Positions 24,943 to 37,354 of a stretch of 64,000 bases of DNA are shown here, piece after piece (positions within the stretch are counted from its first letter, which is position 1; each line of letters starts with the position of its first letter). The stretch is from Megalopta genalis (lineage: Eukaryota; Arthropoda; Insecta; Hymenoptera; Halictidae), in the NCBI RefSeq assembly GCF_051020955.1, contig NW_027476382.1, positions 203,025 to 267,024 of the forward strand. Reading direction: 5' to 3'. The translations under genes and the position numbers were made by a program. The notes beneath the pieces were generated by a model. It did not search any database. It was not told the DNA's origin and was given only the letters and a program-made list of their open reading frames with translations.

Positions 24943-26730
24943 ACTCATATTCGCAAGCATTTGAAGATCAATCATTCGTTTCGCATGGATTTGAAGCTGA
25001 GCCTTCTACTTCGCACTGACTTGAAGCTAAATCATGTGTTGCGCTTGGATTTGAAGCTCACACGTTTGTTACGCCTGCATTTGAAGCTATATCACTCATA
25101 TTCGCAAGCATTTGAAGTTCAATCATACGTTTCGCATGGATTTGAAGCTCAGCTTTCTACTTCGCATTGATTTGAAACTGAATCGTGTGTTTCGCTTGAA
25201 TTTGAAGTTAACACGTTTGTTTCGCATGCGGTTGAAGCTAAATCATGTATATCACAAGTATTTGAAGCTGAACCATTTGTTTCGCATTCATGTGAAGCAA
25301 AGCCTTCTACTTCGCATTGATTTGAAGGTAAATCATGTGTTTCGCATGGATTTGAAACTAACTCGTTTGTTTCGCATGCAGTTGAAGCTAAATCATGTAT
25401 ATCACAAGTATTCGAAGCTAAACCATTTGTATCGCATGGATTTGCAGCTAAGCCTTCTAGTGCGCATTGATTCGAAGCTAAATCATGTGTTTTGCATGGA
25501 TTTGAAGCTAACTCGATTATTTTGCCTTCCTTCTACTTCGCATTGATTTGAAGTTTGGATTTGAAGCTAACTCGTTTGTTTCGCAATGCAGTTTATGCTA
25601 AATCATGTATAAAACAAGTAGTTGAAGCTAAACCATTTGTTTCGCATGCATTTGAAGCTAAGTCTTCTACTCTGCATGAAATTGAAGCTAAATCATGTGT
25701 TACGCATGGATTTGATGCTAACTCGTTTGTTTCGCATGCAGTTGAACCTAAAACATGTACGTCACAAGTATCTGAATATAATCCATCTGTTTCGCAGGAA
25801 TATGAAGCTATGAAGCTAATCCATGTGATTCGCATGAATTTGAAGCTAAATCATGTGTTTCGCTTGGATTTGAAGCTAAATCGTTTGTTTCGCATGCAGT
25901 TGAAGCTAAATCATGTATATCACAAGTATTTGAAGCTAAACCATTTGTTTCGCATGGATTTGAAGCTAAGCCTTCAACTTCGCATTGATTTGAATCTAAA
26001 TCATGTGATTCGCTTGGATTTGATGCTAACTCGTATGATTCGCATGCAGTTGAATCTAAATCATGTGTACCGCATGGATTTCAAGATAACTCGTTTGTTT
26101 CGCCTGCATTTGAATCTACATCACATATATCGCAAGAATTTGAAGCTAACTCATTTGTTTCACATGGATTCGGAGCTAAGTCTTCTATTTCGCATTGATT
26201 TGAAGCTAAATCATGTGTTTCGAATGGATTTTAAGCTAACTCGTTTGTATCGCCTGCATTTGAAGCTATATCCTTTATATTCGCAAGTATTTGAAGGTCA
26301 ATCATTCGTTTCGCATGGATTTGAAGCTAAGCCTTCTACTTCTCATTGAGTTGAAGCTGAATCACGTGTGTCGCATGGGTTTGAGTCTAACTCGTTTGTT
26401 CGCATTCAGTTGTAACTAAATCATGTATAAAAGAAGTATTTGAAGCTAAACTATTCGTTTCGCATGGATTTGAAGCTAAGCCTTCTAGTTCGCATTGATT
26501 TGAAGCTTACTTGTTTGTTTCGCATGCAGTTGAAGCTAAATCGTGTATATAACAAATATTTTAAGCTAAACCATTTGTATCGCTTGAATTTGATGCTATA
26601 TCATGTGTTTCTCTAGGATTTGAAGCTATCTCGTTTGTTTGGCATGCAGTTGTAGCTAAATCATGTATATCACAAGTACTTGAAGCTAAACCATTAGATT
26701 CGCACGGATTTGAAGCTAAGCCTTCTACTT
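24943..26730 (+). repeat. 1.8-kb segment shared with 35,563-37,350 and later copies
   Basis: This segment recurs at 35,563-37,350 (offset 10,620); further copies of most of it lie near 43,240-44,870, 51,425-53,056, 55,677-56,910 and 59,395-60,628. Landmarks are the truncated-unit scar near 25,525, the irregular GAAGCTATGAAGCTAATCC join near 25,804 and the single-base-short TTTGTTCGCATTCAG unit near 26,394. An open frame at 25,555-26,349 crosses these irregular joins and changes decapeptide type three times, showing that no frame is conserved. Confidence 0.87.
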
Positions 26731-27753
26731 CGCATTGATTTGAAACTGAATCGTGTGTTTTGCTTGAATTTGAAGGCAACACGTTTGTTTCGCATGCGGT
26801 TGAAGCTAAATCATGTATATCACAAGTATTTGAAGCTGAACCATTTGTTTCGCACGGATTTGAAGCTAAGCCTTCTACTTCGCATTGACTTGACGCTAAA
26901 TATTGTGTCTCGCTTGGATTTGAAGCTAACTCTTTTGTTACGCATGCAGTTGAAGCTGAATCATGTATGTCACAAGTATTTGAAGCAAAAACATTTGTTT
27001 CGCATGGATTATGAAGCTAAGCCTTCTACTTCGCATTGATTTGAATCCAAATCATGTGTTCCGCTTGGATTTGAAGCTAACTCGTTTGTTTCCCATGCAG
27101 TTGAAGCTAAATCATGTATATCACAAGTATTTGAAGCTAAACCATTTGTTTCGCATGCAGTTGAATCTAAATCATGTATATCACAAGTATTTCAAGCTAA
27201 ACCATTTGATTCCCATGGATTTGAAGCTAAGACTTCTACTTCGCATTGATATGGATCTACACCATATGTTTCGCATGGATTTAAAGCTAACACGTTTTTT
27301 TCGCCTGCATTTGAATCTAAATCATGTATGTTAAAAATATTTGAAGTTAAACCATTTGTTTCGCTTCGATTTGAAGCTAAGCCTTCTGGTTCGCATTGAT
27401 ATGGACCTAAATCATATGTTTCCCATAGATTTAAAGCTAACTCGAATGTTTCGCCTGCATTTGATGCATTATATCACTTATATCGCAATTATCTGAAGAT
27501 AAATCATTTGTTTCTCATGTATTTGAAGCTAAGCGTTCTATTTCGCATTGATTAGAAACTAAATCATCTGTTTCGCTTGGATTTGAAGCTAACTCGTTTG
27601 TTTCGCCTGCAGCTGAAACTAAATCATGTATATCACAAGTATTTGAAGCAAAACCATTTGATTCGCATTGATTTTAAACTAAGCCTTCTACTTCGCATTG
27701 ATTTGAAGCTAAATCATGTGTTTCGCATTGATTTGAAGCTGAATCATGTGTTT

Positions 27754-30548
27754 CGCCTGCATTTGAAATAAACATCACTCATATTCGCAAGCATTTGAAG
27801 ATCAATCATTCGTTTCGCATGGATTTGAAGCTAAGCCTTCTACTGCATATTGATTTGAAGCTGAATCATGTGTTTCGCATGGATTTGAAACTAACTCGTT
27901 TGTTTCGCCTGCATTTGAAATAAATATCACTCATATTCGCAAGCATTTGAAGATCAATCATTCGTTTCGCATGGATTTGAAGCTAAGCCTTCTACTTCGC
28001 TCTGATTTGAAGCTAAGTCATGTGTTTCGCTAGAATTTGAAGCTAACTCGTTTGTTTGGCATGCCGTTGAATCTAAATCATGTATATCACAAGTATTTGA
28101 AGCTAAACCATTTGTTTCGCATGGATTCGAAAGGTAAGACTTCTACTTCTCCTTGATTTGAAGCTAAATTATGTGTTTTGTATGGATTTGAAGCTAACTC
28201 GTTTGTTTCGCATGCAGTTGAATCTAAATCATGTATATCACAAGTATTTCAAGCTAAAACATTTGATTCGCATGGATTAGTAACTATGCCTTCTACTTCG
28301 CATTGATTTGAAGCTGAATCATGTGTTTCGCTTGAATTTGAAGTTAACACGTTTGATTCGCCTGCATTTGAAGCTAAATCATGTATGTTGCAAGTATTTG
28401 AAGCTCAACCATTTGATTCGCATGAATATTAAGCTAAACCATATGTTTCGCATGAGTATTAAGCTAAACCATTTGTATCGCTTGAATTTGATGCTATATC
28501 ATGTGTTTCTCTAGGATTTGAAGCTATCTCGTTTGTTTGGCATGCAGTTGTAGCTAAATCATGTATATCACAAGTACTTGAAGCTAAACCATTAGATTCG
28601 CACGGATTTGAAGCTAAGCCTTCTACTTCGCATTGACTTGACGCTAAATATTGTGTCTCGCTTGGATTTGAAGCTAACTCTTTTGTTACGCATGCAGTTG
28701 AAGCTGAATCATGTATGTCACAAGTATTTGAAGCAAAAACATTTGTTTCGCATGGATTATGAAGCTAAGCCTTCTACTTCGCATTGATTTGAATCCAAAT
28801 CATGTGTTCCGCTTGGATTTGAAGCTAACTCGTTTGTTTCCCATGCAGTTGAAGCTAAATCATGTATATCACAAGTATTTGAAGCTAAACCATTTGTTTC
28901 GCATGCAGTTGAATCTAAATCATGTATATCACAAGTATTTCAAGCTAAACCATTTGATTCCCATGGATTTGAAGCTAAGACTTCTACTTCGCATTGATAT
29001 GGATCTACACCACATGTTTCGCATGGATTTAAAGCTAACACGTTTTTTTCGCCTGCATTTGAATCTAAATCATGTATGTTAGAAATATTTGAAGTTAAAC
29101 CATTTGTTTCGCTTCGATTTGAAGCTAAGCCTTCTGGTTCGCATTGATATGGACCCAAATCATATGTTTCCCATGGATTTAAAGCTAACTCGAATGTTTC
29201 GCCTGCATTTGAAGCTATATCACTTATATCGCAATTATCTGAAGATAAATCATTTGTTTCTCATGTATTTGAAGCTAAGTGTTCTATTTCGCATTGATTT
29301 GAAACTAAATCATCTGTTTCGCTTGGATTTGAAGCTAACTCGTTTGTTTCGCCTGCAGCTGAAACTAAATCATGTATATCACAAGTATTTGAAGCTAAAC
29401 CATTTGATTCGCATTGATTTTAAACTAAGCCTTCTACTTCGCATTAATTTGAAGCTAAATCATGTGTTTTGCTTGGATTTGAAGCTAACTCGTTTGTTTC
29501 GCCTGCATTTGACGACATATCATGTATATCACAAGTATCTGAATCTAAACCATCTGTTTCGCATGGATTTCAAGCTAAGGCTTCTACTTCGCATTGATTT
29601 GATGCTAAATCATGCGTTTCAAATGGATTTGAATCTAACTCGATTGTTTCGCGTGCATTTCAAGCTATATCACTTATATCGCCATTATCTGATAATAAAT
29701 CATTTGATTCTCATGTATTTGAAGCTAAGCCTTCTACTTCGCATGATTTGAAGCTAAATCATGTATATCACAAGTATTTCAAGCTGAACCACTTGTTTCG
29801 CATGAATATTAAGCTAAACCATGTGTTTCGCTTGAATTTGATGCTGAATCATGTGTTTCTCTAGGATTTGAAGCTAACTCGTTTGTTTGGCATGCATTTG
29901 AAGCTAAATCATGTATATTGCAAGTATTTGAAGCTCAACCATTTGATTCGCATGAATATTAAGCTAAACCATATGTTTCGCATGAGTATTAAGCTAAACC
30001 ATTTGTATCGCTTGAATTTGATGCTAAATCATGTGTTTCTGTAGGATTTGAAGCTAACTCGTTTGTTTGGCATGCAGTTGTAGCTAAATCATGATTATCA
30101 CAATTACCTGAAGCTAAACCATTAGATTCGCATGGATTTGAAGCTAAGCCTTCTACTGCACATTGATTTGAAGCTGAATCATGTTTTTCGCATGGATTTG
30201 AAACTAACTCGTTCGTTTCGCATGCAGTTGAAGCTAAATCATGTATATCACAAGCATTTGAAGATAAACCATACCTTTCGCATGGATTTGAAACTAAGCA
30301 TTCTACTTCGCATTTATTTGAAGCTAAATCATGTGTTTCGCATTGATTTGAAGCTGAATCATGTGTTTCGCTTGAATTTGAAGCTAACACGTTTGTTTCG
30401 CATGCAGTTGAAACTAAATCATGTATATCGTAGGTATTTGAAGCTAAACCATTTGATTCGCATGGATTTGAAGCTAAGCCTTCTACTGCACATTGATTTG
30501 AAGCTGAATCATGTGTTTCGCATGGATTTGAAACTAACTCGTTTGTTT
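27754..30548 (+). repeat. 2,795-bp unit, copy 3 (type a)
   Basis: This full unit carries all the type-a diagnostic bases listed for copy 1, each shifted by 8,424 bp (CACATGTTTCG near 29,011, AAGTGTTC near 29,278, CATGATTATC near 30,091). Confidence 0.88.
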
Positions 30549-33343
30549 CGCCTGCATTTGAAATAAACATCACTCATATTCGCAAGCATTTGAAGATCAA
30601 TCATTCGTTTCGCATGGATTTGAAGCTAAGCCTTCTACTGCATATTGATTTGAAGCTGAATCATGTGTTTCGCATGGATTTGAAACTAACTCGTTTGTTT
30701 CGCCTGCATTTGAAATAAATATCACTCATATTCGCAAGCATTTGAAGATCAATCATTCGTTTCGCATGGATTTGAAGCTAAGCCTTCTACTTCGCTCTGA
30801 TTTGAAGCTAAGTCATGTGTTTCGCTAGAATTTTAAGCTAACTCGTTTGTTTGGCATGCCGTTGAATCTAAATCATGTATATCACAAGTATTTGAAGCTA
30901 AACCATTTGTTTCGCATGGATTCGAAAGGTAAGACTTCTACTTCTCCTTGATTTGAAGCTAAATTATGTGTTTTGTATGGATTTGAAGCTAACTCGTTTG
31001 TTTCGCATGCAGTTGAATCTAAATCATGTATATCACAAGTATTTCAAGCTAAAACATTTGATTCGCATGGATTAGTAACTATGCCTTCTACTTCGCATTG
31101 ATTTGAAGCTGAATCATGTGTTTCGCTTGAATTTGAAGTTAACACGTTTGATTCGCCTGCATTTGAAGCTAAATCATGTATATTGCAAGTATTTGAAGCT
31201 CAACCATTTGATTCGCATGAATATTAAGCTAAACCATATGTTTCGCATGAGTATTAAGCTAAACCATTTGTATCGCTTGAATTTGATGCTATATCATGTG
31301 TTTCTCTAGGATTTGAAGCTATCTCGTTTGTTTGGCATGCAGTTGTAGCTAAATCATGTATATCACAAGTACTTGAAGCTAAACCATTAGATTCGCACGG
31401 ATTTGAAGCTAAGCCTTCTACTTCGCATTGACTTGACGCTAAATATTGTGTCTCGCTTGGATTTGAAGCTAACTCTTTTGTTACGCATGCAGTTGAAGCT
31501 GAATCATGTATGTCACAAGTATTTGAAGCAAAAACATTTGTTTCGCATGGATTATGAAGCTAAGCCTTCTACTTCGCATTGATTTGAATCCAAATCATGT
31601 GTTCCGCTTGGATTTGAAGCTAACTCGTTTGTTTCCCATGCAGTTGAAGCTAAATCATGTATATCACAAGTATTTGAAGCTAAACCATTTGTTTCGCATG
31701 CAGTTGAATCTAAATCATGTATATCACAAGTATTTCAAGCTAAACCATTTGATTCCCATGGATTTGAAGCTAAGACTTCTACTTCGCATTGATATGGATC
31801 TACACCATATGTTTCGCATGGATTTAAAGCTAACACGTTTTTTTCGCCTGCATTTGAATGTAAATCATGTATGTTAGAAATATTTGAAGTTAAACCATTT
31901 GTTTCGCTTCGATTTGAAGCTAAGCCTTCTGGTTCGCATTGATATGGACCCAAATCATATGTTTCCCATGGATTTAAAGCTAACTCGAATGTTTCGCCTG
32001 CATTTGAAGCTATATCACTTATATCGCAATTATCTGAAGATAAATCATTTGTTTCTCATGTATTTGAAGCTAAGCGTTCTATTTCGCATTGATTTGAAAC
32101 TAAATCATCTGTTTCGCTTGGATTTGAAGCTAACTCGTTTGTTTCGCCTGCAGCTGAAACTAAATCATGTATATCACAAGTATTTGAAGCTAAACCATTT
32201 GATTCGCATTGATTTTAAACTAAGCCTTCTACTTCGCATTAATTTGAAGCTAAATCATGTGTTTTGCTTGGATTTGAAGCTAACGCGTTTGTTTCGCCTG
32301 CATTTGACGACATATCATGTATATCACAAGTATCTGAACCTAAACCATCTGTTTCGCATGGATTTCAAGCTAAGGCTTCTACTTCGCATTGATTTGATGC
32401 TAAATCATGCGTTTCAAATGGATTTGAATCTAACTCGATTGTTTCGCGTGCATTTCAAGCTATATCACTTATATCGCCATTATCTGATAATAAATCATTT
32501 GATTCTCATGTATTTGAAGCTAAGCCTTCTACTTCGCATGATTTGAAGCTAAATCATGTATATCACAAGTATTTCAAGCTGAACCATTTGTTTCGCATGA
32601 ATATTAAGCTAAACCATGTGTTTCGCTTGAATTTGATGCTGAATCATGTGTTTCTCTAGGATTTGAAGCTAACTCGTTTGTTTGGCATGCATTTGAAGCT
32701 AAATCATGTATATTGCAAGTATTTGAAGCTCAACCATTTGATTCGCATGAATATTAAGCTAAACCATATGTTTCGCATGAGTATTAAGCTAAACCATTTG
32801 TATCGCTTGAATTTGATGCTAAATCATGTGTTTCTGTAGGATTTGAAGCTAACTCGTTTGTTTGGCATGCAGTTGTAGCTAAATCATGTTTATCACAATT
32901 ACCTGAAGCTAAACCATTAGATTCGCATGGATTTGAAGCTAAGCCTTCTACTGCACATTGATTTGAAGCTGAATCATGTTTTTCGCATGGATTTGAAACT
33001 AACTCGTTCGTTTCGCATGCAGTTGAAGCTAAATCATGTATATCACAAGCATTTGAAGATAAACCATACCTTTCGCATGGATTTGAAACTAAGCATTCTA
33101 CTTCGCATTTATTTGAAGCTAAATCATGTGTTTCGCATTGATTTGAAGCTGAATCATGTGTTTCGCTTGAATTTGAAGCTAACACGTTTGTTTCGCATGC
33201 AGTTGAAGCTAAATCATGTATATCGTAGGTATTTGAAGCTAAACCATTTGATTCGCATGGATTTGAAGCTAAGCCTTCTACTGCACATTGATTTGAAGCT
33301 GAATCATGTGTTTCGCATGGATTTGAAACTAACTCGTTTGTTT
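30549..33343 (+). repeat. 2,795-bp unit, copy 4 (type b)
   Basis: This full unit carries all the type-b diagnostic bases, shifted by 8,424 bp from copy 2 (GAATGTAAATC near 31,856, AAGCGTTC near 32,073, CATGTTTATC near 32,886). Confidence 0.88.
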
Positions 33344-36300
33344 CGCCTGCTTTTGAAATAAACATCACTCATATTCGCAAGCATTTGAAGATCAATCATT
33401 CGTTTCGCATGGATTTGAAGCTAAGCCTTCTACTGCATATTGATTTGAAGCTGAATCATGTGTTTCGCATGGATTTGAAACTAACTCGTTTGTTTCGCCT
33501 GCATTTGAAATAAATATCACTCATATTCGCAAGCATTTGAAGATCAATCATTCGTTTCGCATGGATTTGAAGCTAAGCCTTCTACTTCGCTCTGATTTGA
33601 AGCTAAGTCATGTGTTTCGCTAGAATTTGAAGCTAACTCGTTTGTTTGGCATGCCGTTGAATCTAAATCATGTATATCACAAGTATTTGAAGCTCTACCA
33701 TTTGTTTCGCATGGATTCGAAAGGTAAGACTTCTACTTCTCCTTGATTTGAAGCTAAATTATGTGTTTTGTATGGATTTGAAGCTAACTCGTTTGTTTCG
33801 CATGCAGTTGAATCTAAATCATGTATATCACAAGTATTTCAAGCTAAAACATTTGATTCGCATGGATTAGTAACTATGCCTTCTACTTCGCATTGATTTG
33901 AAGCTGAATCATGTGTTTCGCTTGAATTTGAAGTTAACACGTTTGATTCGCCTGCATTTGAAGCTAAATCATGTATATTGCAAGTATTTGAAGCTCAACC
34001 ATTTGATTCGCATGAATATTAAGCTAAACCATATGTTTCGCATGAGTATTAAGCTAAACCATTTGTATCGCTTGAATTTGATGCTATATCATGTGTTTCT
34101 CTAGGATATGAAGCTATCTCGTTTGTTTGGCATGCAGTTGTAGCTAAATCATGTATATCACAAGTACTTGAAGCTAAACCATTAGATTCGCATGGATTTG
34201 AAGCTAAGCCTTCTACTGCACATTGATTTGAAGCTGAACCATGTTTTTCGCATGGATTAGAAATTAACTCGTTTGTTTGGCATGAAGTTGAAGCTAAGTC
34301 ATGTATATCACAAGTATTTCAAGCTAAAACATTTGATTCGCATGGATTAGTAACTATGCCTTCTACTTCGCATTGATTTGAAGCTGAATCATGTGTTTCG
34401 CTTGAATTTGAAGTTAACACGTTTGTTTCGCATGCAGTTGAAGCTAAATCATGTATATCGTAGGTATTTGAAGCTAAACTATTTGATACGCATGGATTTG
34501 AAGCTAAGCCTTCTACTGCACATTGATTTGAAGCTGAATCATGTGTTTCGCATGGATTTGAGACTAACTCGTTTGTTTCGCCTGCATTTGAAATAAATAT
34601 CACTCATATTCGCAAGCATTTGAAGATCAATCATTCTTTTCGCATGGATTTGAAGCTAAGCCTTCTACTTCGCATTTATTAGAAGCTAAACCATTTGTTT
34701 CGCGTTGATTTGAATCTAAGTCTTCTACTTCGCATTGATTTGAAGTTAAATCATATGTTTCGCATGGATTTGAAGCTAACTCGTTTGTTTCGCATGCTGT
34801 TGAATCAAAATCATGTATATCACAAGTATTTCAAGCTAAAGCATTTGTTTGGCATTGATTCGAAGATAACCATCCTACTTCGCATTGATTTGAAGCCAAA
34901 TCATGTGTTTCGCATGCAATTGAAGCAAACTCGTTTGTTCCGCTTGCAGTTGAAGCTAAATCATGTATATCACAAGTATTTGAAGCTGAACCATTTGTTT
35001 CGCATGGATTCGAAGATATGACTTCTACTGATCATTGATTTGGAGCTAAATTATGTGTTTCGCATGGATTTGAAGCTAACTCGTTTGTTTCGCATGCTGT
35101 TGAATCTAAATCATGTATACCACAAGTATTTCAAGCTAAAGCATTTGTTTGACATTGATTCGAAGATAACCATCCTACTTCGCATTGATTTGAAGCCAAA
35201 TCATGTGTTTCGCATGGATGTGAAACTAACTCGTTTGTTCCGCATGCAGTTGAAGCTAAATCATGTATATCAAAAGTATTTGAAGCTAAACCATTTGATT
35301 CCCATGGATTTGAAACTAAGCCTTCTACATCGCATTGATTTGAAGTTAAATCATATGTTTCGCATGGGTTTGAAGCTAACTCGTTTGTTTCGTAAGCACT
35401 TGAATCTAAATCATGTATATAACAAGGATTTGAAGCTAAACCATTTGTGTCGCATGGATTCGAAGATCAGCCTTCTATTTCGCATTAATTTGAAGCTGAA
35501 TCATTTCTTTCGCTTGAATTTGAAGCTCACACGTTTGTTTCGCCTGCATTTGAAGCTATATCACTCATATTCGCAAGCATTTGAATATCAATCATTCGTT
35601 TCGCATGGATTTGAAGCTGAGCCTTCTACTTCGCACTGACTTGAAGCTAAATCATGTGTTGCGCTTGGATTTGAAGCTCACACGTTTGTTACGCCTGCAT
35701 TTGAAGCTATATCACTCATATTCGCAAGCATTTGAAGTTCAATCATACGTTTCGCATGGATTTGAAGCTCAGCTTTCTACTTCGCATTGATTTGAAACTG
35801 AATCGTGTGTTTCGCTTGAATTTGAAGTTAACACGTTTGTTTCGCATGCGGTTGAAGCTAAATCATGTATATCACAAGTATTTGAAGCTGAACCATTTGT
35901 TTCGCATTCATGTGAAGCAAAGCCTTCTACTTCGCATTGATTTGAAGGTAAATCATGTGTTTCGCATGGATTTGAAACTAACTCGTTTGTTTCGCATGCA
36001 GTTGAAGCTAAATCATGTATATCACAAGTATTCGAAGCTAAACCATTTGTATCGCATGGATTTGCAGCTAAGCCTTCTAGTGCGCATTGATTCGAAGCTA
36101 AATCATGTGTTTTGCATGGATTTGAAGCTAACTCGATTATTTTGCCTTCCCTCTACTTCGCATTGATTTGAAGTTTGGATTTGAAGCTAACTCGTTTATT
36201 TCGCAATGCAGTTTATGCTAAATCATGTATAAAACAAGTAGTTGAAGCTAAACCATTTGTTTCGCATGCATTTGAAGCTAAGTCTTCTACTCTGCATGAA

Positions 36301-37195
36301 ATTGAAGCTAAATCATGTGTTACGCATGGATTTGATGCTAACTCGTTTGTTTCGCATGCAGTTGAACCTAAAACATGTACATCACAAGTATCTGAATATA
36401 ATCCATCTGTTTCGCAGGAATATGAAGCTATGAAGCTAATCCATGTGATTCGCATGAATTTGAAGCTAAATCATGTGTTTCGCTTGGATTTGAAGCTAAA
36501 TCGTTTGTTTCGCATGCAGTTGAAGCTAAATCATGTATATCACAAGTATTTGAAGCTAAACCATTTGTTTCGCATGGATTTGAAGCTAAGCCTTCAACTT
36601 CGCATTGATTTGAATCTAAATCATGTGATTCGCTTGGATTTGATGCTAACTCGTATGATTCGCATGCAGTTGAATCTAAATCATGTGTACCGCATGGATT
36701 TCAAGATAACTCGTTTGTTTCGCCTGCATTTGAATCTACATCACATATATCGCAAGAATTTGAAGCTAACTCATTTGTTTCACATGGATTCGGAGCTAAG
36801 TCTTCTATTTCGCATTGATTTGAAGCTAAATCATGTGTTTCGAATGGATTTTAAGCTAACTCGTTTGTATCGCCTGCATTTGAAGCTATATCCTTTATAT
36901 TCGCAAGTATTTGAAGGTCAATCATTCGTTTCGCATGGATTTGAAGCTAAGCCTTCTACTTCTCATTGATTTGAAGCTGAATCACGTGTGTCGCATGGGT
37001 TTGAGTCTAACTCGTTTGTTCGCATTCAGTTGTAACTAAATCATGTATAAAAGAAGTATTTGAAGCTAAACTATTCGTTTCGCATGGATTTGAAGCTAAG
37101 CCTTCTAGTTCGCATTGATTTGAAGCTTACTTGTTTGTTTCGCATGCAGTTGAAGCTAAATCGTGTATATAACAAATATTTTAAGCTAAACCATT
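31960..37195 (+). repeat. 7,675-bp-offset duplication, first copy (5.2 kb)
   Basis: This stretch is repeated at about 39,635-44,870. The two agree apart from a handful of single-base differences that I could see: TATCACAAG against TATTACAAG (34,303/41,978), ACCACAAG against ACCAAAAG (35,119/42,794), CTTCCCTCTAC against CTTCCTTCTAC (36,147/43,822) and AAACCATTTG against AAACAATTTG (36,558/44,233). The right end is at TTTAAGCTAAACCATTTG, after which the copies follow different units. Confidence 0.87.
33344..34190 (+). repeat. Partial 2,795-bp unit (first ~850 bp)
   Basis: The unit begins normally but leaves the 2,795-bp pattern near 34,190. There CATGGATTTGAAGC and CTACTGCACATTG replace the expected CACGGATTTGAAGC and CTACTTCGCATTG. 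From about 34,146 on, the sequence instead follows 9,131-9,880 of the linker. Private variants include GAAGCTCTACC near 33,692 and CTAGGATATGAAGC near 34,102; both are shared with the later copy near 41,367 and 41,777. Confidence 0.82.
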
Positions 37196-37354
37196 TGTAT
37201 CGCTTGAATTTGATGCTATATCATGTGTTTCTCTAGGATTTGAAGCTATCTCGTTTGTTTGGCATGCAGTTGTAGCTAAATCATGTATATCACAAGTACT
37301 TGAAGCTAAACCATTAGATTCGCACGGATTTGAAGCTAAGCCTTCTACTTCGCA

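Larger units (their letters stand above)
18306..25000 (+). repeat. 8,424-bp-offset duplication, first copy (6.7 kb)
   Basis: This 6.7-kb stretch reappears at 26,730-33,424. Everywhere I compared them the two agree, including rare variants (TATGTTGCAAG near 19,962 and 28,386; GAATTTTAAGC near 22,405 and 30,829; CATGATTATCAC near 21,667 and 30,091). The left edge is a transition inside a class E unit and the right edge is at GAAGCTGAGCC (here) against GAAGCTAAGCC. The segment contains two tandem 2,795-bp units and, upstream, a 1,748-bp internal duplication (about 18,430-19,010 with 20,178-20,758). Confidence 0.9.
26730..33424 (+). repeat. 8,424-bp-offset duplication, second copy
   Basis: This is the second copy of 18,306-25,000, in the same orientation and virtually identical where compared. 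It contains the type-a and type-b 2,795-bp units in the same order. At its right edge it does not continue into the 24,943-type sequence but into a further, partial 2,795-bp unit (33,344-34,190). Confidence 0.9.
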
